From the NCBI GenBank assembly GCA_022410635.1, contig JAJVDF010000457.1, positions 198,826 to 262,825 of the forward strand: 64,000 nt of DNA, read 5' to 3'. This document shows positions 22,193 through 64,000 of this stretch, piece by piece. The notes beneath the pieces were generated by a model. It had not been told where the DNA came from and did no database searches. It worked only from the letters and a program-made list of their open reading frames with translations. The position numbers and the translations under genes were made by a program. The DNA comes from Tretioscincus oriximinensis. Taxonomy: Eukaryota; Chordata; Lepidosauria; Squamata; Gymnophthalmidae. Numbering within the stretch: position 1 is the stretch's first letter; every line of letters begins with the position of its first letter.

Positions 22193-23639
22193 CATGCTTG
22201 TACAAGGGAAGGAACAAGTTCACTTATTTCTGAGGCTGCTGCTGTATGNTTGTTTGTGACACCATCACTGTGTAGTGTTAGGGCAGAGGCATGGGAAATG
22301 TTGAAAATGCAGATTGTCATGCTTTTTTGATGATATTTTGCATATGCCAGTGTTGGATGGCAAATAGGCAGCAGCAACTGAACAGATGTGTTAATGGTTT
22401 GATTTATCTGATCTTTATCTTGCAGTTGATGTCAAAGAGGACTAAGCTTGGACACTGCAGCTCTCACAAGTCTCAGCTCTCATTGGGTGATTCGCTTGCC
22501 TTAAAATGGGGAGTGAAAACTATTGTTGGAATTTGAATTGGGAATGGACCCAGCCTCCAAGTTCAATCTTCTGTTTGGCACATTTTAAATGTCCGCATAC
22601 CCTTCCTGCCACCGCTTGCCTCATCTGCCCTGCACGAGCTCCGAAGCTTATCCTTCTCCTCCTCTGTGGGGATCCCTGCCTTACTGGCACCCAAACCTGG
22701 CCAGCTGCCTCCTCCTCTTCCTTTCCTCCAGGCTGGTGGGGCTGGCAGGGCTTCCTATCATTGTCACTGTCCCCCAGAAGCACCTTGCCAAGCCAAAAGA
22801 GTGGAAGAGGAGGTGGCAGCTGGATAGGCTTGGGTGCTAGTAAGGCACCCAAGGATAAATTTGAGAAGGGTAAATTTCCTGAGTTCATGCTGTGTGTGAA
22901 GATACAGCTGCTGGAAGAAGGAAGGATGGACGGACGAAGAAGCAGCATGGCTGTTTCCTCAACAGAGGGGGAGCCACAGTGCTCTTAACACAAATTGCTA
23001 GGAATTCTGGACAATTTGTGCTACAGACCCAATTCCACTCCCAGCACATTTGGCTCTGTGGATTGAGGGAGATGAGAGTGCTTTGGATTCGGATTTAGTG
23101 CACCCAACTCCTGTTTCGCTCTATTTTAAGGCGTAGTGCATTTGCCAGCTAAGAGAAAACTAGTTTGGCTCAAGCTTACTTGTGAACTCATTAGGAAATA
23201 TTAAGCATCTAGATTGTTTTAAACCTAAATATCTCAACCTACATTCCACTGAATGATTTCAATAGAACACATCTGATTGTAACTTAATTACATTTACTTC
23301 AACATAAAGATGATTTGGATCGTACCACANCTGATGTTATGAAGAATACAGACTACTGGTACCTCTTCCAATTTGCTAATAATAGCTTCTAGTTATACAT
23401 TCCAAAATCTAATCATTTTTTCTTTCTCAAAGCTTGCCATCGTTTTCTTGAGCCAGGTTAGACATTTCTCAGGAGAACAGTCGCCATTTCCCTGCATAAT
23501 GTTTTGAATATTTCCATAATTTTTNAAAAAAACTTCCCCTTGTTACTGCCCAAGCTGATACGTACAACTGGCAAGCCAGCTTCTTTCTTGTAGGTAACTT
23601 GCTCCTATGATGGAATAGTGAATCATTCTACCTTTCGAT
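22193..23639. other. intergenic, with an unexplained GC-rich block at about 22530-22990
   Basis: Between 22530 and 22990 base composition rises well above the surroundings, and both strands carry frames of 140-160 codons. They are Pro/Ser/Leu-rich or Gly-rich with no domain I recognise. It may be an old repeat or regulatory DNA. The rest is ordinary. Confidence 0.35.
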
Positions 23640-23735
23640 GGTGTTCAACCACTGCCCTCCACACTCGGGCAATGGAAGACGAAAGGGTGTTGCGTGCTGT
23701 GGCCCGTGGCATCACAAAGACATGACTGAATGAAA
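23640..23735 (+). mobile_element. RTE/BovB-like LINE 3' end
   Basis: The sequence ends GGCATCACAAAGACATGACTGAATGAA, close to the BovB terminal sequence (CAAAGAGTCGGACACGACTG-type). It is preceded by a plausible upstream fragment. It is short and non-coding. Confidence 0.6.
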
Positions 23736-24663
23736 AAATAACACAAGAGGTGAACTAATTCAGGACTAGATTATCCTTAATTGTTCCTTGTGAAAATATT
23801 TGATTTAATCTAAATTTAAACTGGTTGTTTAAAAACTGGAATCTTAGCAAAGCAATATGGAAGTAATCATGTTGAAACGAAACAACAGATACTAGTTGAA
23901 GCACAGCAGGGACTGAATCAGGATGGGATTTATTTAACCCAGTTCCATGCTTCCTTGAGAACTTTATTGAAAATGAAAAGTGAGAGATTTGAATGATCAT
24001 AAATGATAATAGATCTTAAAAAAACAAAATGAGACAATAAATCTGCAGCTAATTAACTTTGAACTTCCTCCAGTTGTCTGTGTCAAATATCTCATTAATT
24101 CTTGTACTTCACCTCCTCCAACGTTTATTTCCTACTGTTATCAGGTTTACCTTTCACTTCTCATACAACATAAAGTTGATGAACATCAGCTAATGAGATA
24201 AAGAGCAAAGAAATTAAAGGGCTATGAGAAACTAATGCGTCCTCTTCGTGCCACATGCTTAAATGGAGACTTTGCTGGCCTTTGCTATGCATCCAGAGAA
24301 AATCNGCATTAGGAGAGGATGTCATGTGCCTGCAGCCTTAATTGAAATAAAACTAAATTACGCCTCCTGTTCAAGAGAAACTGGATGTTTAAATGTTTTT
24401 GTTTCAATGTATTTTATTATATTTTGGAGAGGGGGGAAGGAAGGAACAGTTCAAGATTCAATTCTAAACTGATGTGAGTTTAATAAGGTTCAGCTTGATT
24501 TGAAGCAAACCAATGTTTTTTAGTTGATGCATATATCTAAAACAGCTCTCACAAGCACAGCGGGTAGTACATCAGGGACATGCACAAACCTAACGTTTGC
24601 AGTTTGGTTCCATTTAAATCAATTGAATCATAAAACATACCTCAAACCAGTTCTGTTTTAAAA
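23736..24663. other. intergenic, nothing recognised
   Basis: AT-rich sequence without recognised repeats or coding signals. Confidence 0.45.
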
Positions 24664-24743
24664 TATACTGCTCAAAACATAAGGGAACACGTTAACATAA
24701 CAGTGTAACACTAAGTGTTCCCTTAATTGTTTTGAGCAGTATA
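24664..24743. mobile_element. palindromic mariner-type MITE
   Basis: TATACTGCTCAAAACATAAG at the left is the near-complement of the right end CTTAATTGTTTTGAGCAGTATA. The arms (about 35 bp) are almost contiguous, so the whole element could fold into a hairpin. TA at both ends is the expected duplication. Similar copies lie at 30811-30892 and 51648-51930. Confidence 0.85.
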
Positions 24744-25382
24744 CTTTTTAAAGGGAGAAAAGTACAAGGGTACTTTTCAAAACCAGTTTAAACCAAATTG
24801 AAACCAGTATATTTGAGGCATTTCACTTTAATCTTACCTGTTTCTTTTCAAAACCAAACAGCAGTGATAAAAGGTACATAAAGAAAACTTTAGTTCTATT
24901 TGNTGCAATCAGCTGTCAGAGAATATGTCCCACTCTGCCTTTTCTATGTTTGCCCTGAAAATGTGATTGGCCAACCAGACAAATCTTACCAAGATGTGCT
25001 TGTTATGTCTACAGTCAAATCAGAAATACCTATATTGCAGTAGTTCAGATGTCCCAGCATTCAAGGTCTGCCATAATCTGTAGTAGCATGGCAATAGTAG
25101 ACATCTATTCTGAAATATATCCTGGAATAACATTCATTGTGGGAATAGCCAAGGCATTCAAATGCTAGCAAATACTTGGGGGGATTAGCAAAGTAAAACT
25201 GTGAAGAAGCAGGTGCTACTGGTGCCTCTTGTACAATTTATATATAGAAAGCACAAATAACTGTATATCCTTCTAAACTTGAAATTCATGGAAAAAGTTT
25301 GCATACAAATTGAGTAAGTAATTGCCATCCATTTTGAATGCAGTTCCATTATTATTCAAACACAGAAGAGTGCTCCAAACAC
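24744..25382. other. intergenic spacer beyond the PIK3R4 3' end
   Basis: AT-rich sequence between the MITE and the PIK3R4 polyadenylation signal. No feature was recognised. Confidence 0.45.
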
Positions 25383-25388
25383 TTTATT
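25383..25388 (-). terminator. PIK3R4 polyadenylation signal candidate (AATAAA)
   Basis: TTTATT on the plus strand gives AATAAA on the PIK3R4 strand, about 425 bp after the stop codon. It is the clearest signal found downstream of the gene; cleavage would be around 25360-25370. Confidence 0.5.
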
Positions 25389-25812
25389 TTCAGAATTAAG
25401 TATGCAGAAATTTGAATATACATAAAAAGTGCAACAGTTTAGTTTCTCAGTCCTTCTCATTCATTCCATAAAAAAAGGTTTCCATAAATATTGTTGAAGT
25501 GAAATACAACAGCATCCTTCATTGTTTATAAACGTTTTTTAAGTCAACCAACGAACACCATGGTTAGAGGTTGCATAGAATGTCTTCATTTCAACTTTCA
25601 CTTGGTTGTTTTAGAAAATGCTACATAGATCATCTGGTAATACCACTGGCTCCAAAAGGATCGCCAGTATTAGTGACCAATGTTGTCAAAAGGCTTACTA
25701 GTCACCTTGATGAGCTTTAGGATCCTCTGTTGCAAGTTTTGAAGAATTCTTCAAAGTGACTCGATGTCACAGTGTTATTTTTACACGTATTTACAATTCA
25801 TTAGCTCATCAT

Positions 25813-60194
<34,382 letters not shown>

Positions 60195-60699
60195 CTAAAA
60201 GATAGTAAGAAAATTACTTGGGCATCCTGACAACATTAGTTCTCTCAAAACACCCATGAATTAAACACCTATAAATCATACACTGTGTGATATTCCATAA
60301 AGAGACACCAGCAATTTAAACATCTTTGAAGGATCTTAAATTCTTTATATTTCTGCCTACAAACAATCATTTGCTCTACATTTCTTTTTTTTAAATGATA
60401 TTATTATTATTACTATTACTGTTACTATTAGTATTACTATTATTACTATTACTAGCTCAAGGATTGATACCCAGGTCCAGCAAGGCTTCTTAATTGAGGA
60501 CAAAATTAACTTTTTGATAAGCATTTTTGCATACAGAATTCATAAAGGAAGAGGAGATCTGTTGTATTTTCTCCAGTAAATTTTCTAGATCTAGGAGCAA
60601 TCTAGATATTATTATAATTATAATAATAATAACTATTATAATAATTATAATTATAATAATAATAGTTATTGTTATTGTTAGTTGTTGTTGTTATTATTA
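60195..60699. other. PIK3R4 first intron, 3' part, with TTA-type microsatellites
   Basis: Simple repeats of (TTA/TAC)n lie at 60400-60455 and (TAA/TTA)n at 60608-60705. No coding signal. Confidence 0.6.
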
Positions 60700-61161
60700 T
60701 TATCTATTTATTTAGTAGACAAAACCAAACTTCCNTACAAAGATAAGAACTCCTGCTTTTTAGGTAATGAAAATACAGGCAAGGAAAATATAAATGGAAT
60801 GCTCAGCATTGGTATTATTAGAGATAATATTATTCATGATAAATCTTTTTTTTCAAATTTATCCAATTTTATTTTCAACAATAGCCTTTTTCTCTGTATA
60901 TATCAATGCTGTTCAATACTGTTTTAAAATATTTTGGAATATGGTATTTTTATTTGGAATCTGTAGCACATTCTGAATTTAGATTACAACTGACATTTTA
61001 GAACTTAGTTAATAAACTATTTATATAAAAGTAATCACAGAATTTTATTTGCCCATAAATCAATGATTCAGCAGTACGGTATGGCTGCAAAAAAAATCAA
61101 ATTCCCCAAACGCTTAAAAACATTGAATTGAATGATGTATTTTAGGATTTTTCTGTATAGC

Positions 61162-61240
<79 letters not shown>
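60700..61240. repeat. unclassified interspersed repeat with (ATT)n end, copy 2
   Basis: Nearly identical to 38978-39556, from CTATTTATTTAGTAGACAAA to TTTTTCTGTATAGCCATTAT and an (ATT)n tract of about 75 bp. Both copies have the same orientation and lie in PIK3R4 introns about 21.7 kb apart. Confidence 0.85.
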
Positions 61241-61241
<1 letters not shown>

Positions 61242-62739
61242 CTGTGACATTAAAAACACAACACTACAATAAAATAATTGGCATTTTTAGGCTTACATAT
61301 ATTCATTATAGGCCACAGAATGGAAGAGCAAATAAATACATCCATATTAATATTCAGCCAGGCACCGGAGGTAAAAAGTGAAGTGTCCAATATTCCTGTT
61401 GTGTTGCTTTCGCACAAGATGAGCCCTGCTAGATCTGATCACAGATCACACATTGTGGTCCACCAATTGCTTCTGACAATGACAATACTTTCAGTTATTC
61501 CCAGTTCCCTGCAAACGGTATTTAGAGGCATTCTGTTTATCTCTCCAATCCAGAGGTGGTACCTAATCATCTTTTCTAGTATGAATTTTTTAGCCATCCA
61601 TCCTCCATTTAATTGTAACCTTTTCTTAAATTTATCCAGGGTGGTTGCTTCCCAGAATCCANGTCATACACTGTAGTGAAAGTTTGTATTGGGCTAATTT
61701 TCTAAAGATTGATTGCAATTGCTGTTTAAAAGGTTAGATAACAATTGATACAATGTTTTTAAAGGTGTATTTCAATACCTGAACAGTGCAGAACCAGTAT
61801 TCCCACTAGTTATTTCAATAACATGAGTGCACGGCTGCAACTGGAGGGGTAGGATGGGGTGAGGGGTAAAAGGGGCGATTGCCCTAAATGGTGATCTGAG
61901 AGGGACATCAAAACGGGTCCTGCACCATTCCAATCCACAAGAAGAAATCAGGATCAATGTTTGCACCACGTGACAGAGAACCTAGTTAAAATCCTCAAAG
62001 AATATAGATGAGTCCTCTCACCAACTTCCTGTAAGCAGAAAAAATGTTTGCTGTAGACAGGACTGGGCACAGATTGGCAAAAGAGACATCCTCCTTCCCA
62101 GGGCTAGCTGTGGTGCAGGCTGGGAGCTGTAGTTCCCACAGGACAAGACCCCACACAGGCTGAGCAAAAGAGGCTGCCAGCTGCCCTAACTACACTTCCC
62201 AGCAGGCCTCGTTACCAGCACAACAACGGCTATGTTTCATTTTTTTCACATTTGGGTTGCTGTTGCTGCCAGCTTTTTGAAGCTGCTGGCCACCCAAGCT
62301 ATTATAGTAAGCTCTTGTCATTGTGCAATAATGGTGTAGAAAAGCAGGCAAAAATGCAACTTAAAACCATAGAACAGAAAGTAAGGATGTCTGTCAGGAG
62401 TTAAATGGGCAGTTTGTTAAATCAGGTACCCCATGTATATCAGAATCTTCTTAATACTAAAATACCACAATGGTTTTTCAGGTCTCATTTAGATTTTCAC
62501 AGTGCATCTAACAATGGTAGAACTACATGCCATAAATGCATTTTAAAATATAACTCGTTTTTTTAAACACTGCACTACAACTAAAAGGACAGGGTAGTCA
62601 TCTACACAAACATTCAAAAAGCTTTTAATTTATATAGCCATATCACTACTATTATCATAGAGCAAGACATTTACATTAACTCCCCCCATTCAGCTTTGCA
62701 CATTCCCCTCTGTGACAGTAAATGAAAACTCTCAGGCCT
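61241..62739. other. PIK3R4 first intron, no gene recognised
   Basis: Contains an unclassified repeat-like stretch (61290-61720) and a GC-richer stretch at about 62050-62240. A 132-codon plus-strand frame (61278-61676) has no recognised domain. Confidence 0.35.
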
Positions 62740-63535
62740 TGAATATTCCAGAATATACATGCTTTATTGTGAAATACCCAATTATAGTGGAATAAATAAG
62801 TGGTGTGGGGATGCAGCTTCAGACAGCCTCAAACCCTGCAAAAAGAAATGCATTAAACGTATCTTTGATAAGGTAGCAACCCCATCCGATAGACTCTGAT
62901 CCACATTAAATGCTAGGAAATGCCTTTTAATGAATATTAGAGCTGGTATAAGAACACAGAAACCAGCACACCTCTACGCTGCTTTCTCGCACGTGTGTGT
63001 GTGGAAGGAGCCTTACAGATTCCTGGTCACACCTAAATTTTAATCCACTTTCAGAACGGAAGAACACANCAACAAGAAGGCCCTGTCCCAACCGAGCTTA
63101 TTCTGGGTTATATCTTGGTACAAACCTTGGCCATGTCAGTATAGACTGTGGCAGGGGCCTGCCATAGCCTACACTAGCATGTGGTTGGCAGGCTCCTATT
63201 CCAAGGAACAGCCCAGAATACGGCTCTGTGTGGACGCAGCCCTGAGCGGTTGAGACCCAAATCGCTTATTTATTCCACCAAAACTGGATATTGCACAATA
63301 AAGCAGTGTGGGGACGGATTTATTCCGGAATATCCATGCACGCATTGAGACTTATTCTGGGTTGTATCTCAGTTCAGAGCTTGGTCATCCACATGCCAGT
63401 GTAGGCTATGGCAGGCCCCATTCGGGGCCTGCCATAGCCTACACTAGCATGTAGATGGCAGGCTCCTGTTCTGAGATATAGCCAACACTAAGGCTCAGTG
63501 GGGCAGGACCTTATTGCGCAATATAGTGGTATAAA
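62740..63535. repeat. tandem-like cluster of a dispersed repeat next to the PIK3R4 promoter
   Basis: At least three related blocks share TTTATTCCGGAATAT-type, GCCATAGCCTACACTAGCAT and GGCAGGCTCCTGTTC segments (about 62745-62860, 63080-63245 and 63290-63510). Units of the same family lie at 31540-31725, 57760-57900 and 63900-64000. They may be non-autonomous DNA elements with terminal GTGTGGA-type motifs. Confidence 0.6.
63398..63445. repeat. perfect 22-bp hairpin with 4-nt loop
   Basis: Arm 63398-63419 (core GTAGGCTATGGCAGGCCCC) is the exact reverse complement of 63424-63445, with loop ATTC. It lies inside the promoter-proximal repeat cluster. Confidence 0.92.
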
Positions 63536-63539
63536 GAAG

Positions 63540-63900
63540 CGATATGAATTATCGGGTCTGGGAAGTCAACAGAAAGCAGAAAAAGCCCAGCGACACACGG
63601 ACGTGGACTCCTTCCGGCGGCGCCTGCAATCCAAGCGAAAACATCCATAGGACGGAGCCCAGGCCGTGGCAGGGAGCAGCCAACCACTCACCCTTCTCCG
63701 GAGACCGGATAAGAGGGGAATCAGGGCCAGAATCGCCCGGGNGCCGCAGCTCCTGCGCTACACGGAACCGGTAAGGCTTACAGGGAGGAAGGAGGCGGAG
63801 GCGCCTATGTGAGCTCATATCCTGCTTCTGGCGGGAACGGGGCGGAGGGATAAAAACACTACGGCAAAAAGTGCTGAGACAAAGGCCCGGTCCCCACTGA
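63540..63900 (-). promoter_or_regulatory. PIK3R4: GC-rich promoter region and non-coding first exon of PIK3R4
   Basis: CG dinucleotides are frequent here, unlike the rest of the window. On the minus strand a strong donor, GAGAAGG|GTGAGTGG, lies at 63692/63691. It would end a non-coding exon 1 of roughly 63692-63780, splicing to the acceptor at 60195 that precedes the ATG exon. An ETS-like CTTCCGG lies at about 63610. The transcription start is not defined. Confidence 0.55.
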
Positions 63901-64000
63901 GGCATAGGCTGCGTCCACACGTCGCTCATTTATTCCACTTTGACTGCATATTCCACAAGAAGGCATGGATAGTGTGGAATAAGCCAGTGCATCCGATGCG
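63901..64000. repeat. dispersed repeat unit upstream of PIK3R4, cut by window end
   Basis: AGGCTGCGTCCACACGTCGC followed by TTTATTCCACTTTGACTGC and CATATTCCACAAGAAGGC matches the family clustered at 62740-63535. Confidence 0.5.

Noticed and set aside
22506..22988. 160-codon plus-strand frame
   Set aside because: Low-complexity composition in a GC-rich block, competing frames on the other strand, and no recognised homology.
63549..63929. 126-codon minus-strand frame in the PIK3R4 promoter as a separate gene
   Set aside because: The GC-rich region is open by composition; a strong donor fits a non-coding first exon of PIK3R4 better.

Overview
The window is vertebrate nuclear DNA with long introns, most likely from a squamate reptile (lizard or gecko). 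Protein-coding exons are sparse. The background is dense in CR1/L2-type LINEs, a BovB-like 3' end, two tRNA-headed SINE families (one closely resembling the squamate ACA/Sauria SINE, with an AATAAATAAA tail), several hAT elements with 8-bp target duplications, and mariner-type palindromes. Isolated N's and one 405-base gap (19512-19916) show that it is a draft assembly.

Three protein-coding genes can be assembled by hand. (1) At 80-2471 (+) lie the last exons of a type VI collagen alpha chain, best read as COL6A6, encoding the C-terminal VWA domain and a short tail. (2) At 9453-20768 (-) is a complete six-exon gene for a 265-residue protein that is little more than one RhoGAP domain. All six exons join in phase and the N-terminus resembles FAM13A. 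I know of no gene at this position in mammals, and I consider this the most interesting object in the window. (3) At 25813-60167 (-) is a complete PIK3R4 (VPS15) of 19 coding exons and 1361 codons plus stop, with a probable non-coding first exon at about 63692-63780 in a GC-rich promoter. Gene order COL6A6 > < PIK3R4 matches human 3q22.1, with the RhoGAP gene as an extra insertion on the PIK3R4 strand.

Layout: 1-2.7 kb collagen end; 2.7-9.4 kb intergenic, with a fold-back element, an inverted duplication around a SINE, and a LINE split by a SINE; 9.4-20.8 kb FAM13-like gene, whose introns hold L2, CR1/L2 and hAT elements; 20.8-25.4 kb intergenic; 25.4-60.2 kb PIK3R4 coding part, with a 3.4-kb LINE in its last intron and many small elements in the others; 60.2-63.8 kb first intron and promoter; 63.8-64 kb upstream repeat.

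Beyond the genes, the main structural observations are: three head-to-head palindromic insertions with 12-14 bp target duplications, one nested in a mariner palindrome; a hAT family with a shared TAGGCTGACC-type end; a 662-bp hAT element carrying palindromic ETS/CRE-like boxes; and a roughly 0.5-kb unclassified repeat present in two PIK3R4 introns. Exon boundaries were inferred by eye from splice consensus, reading phase and remembered family sequences; no alignment was run.
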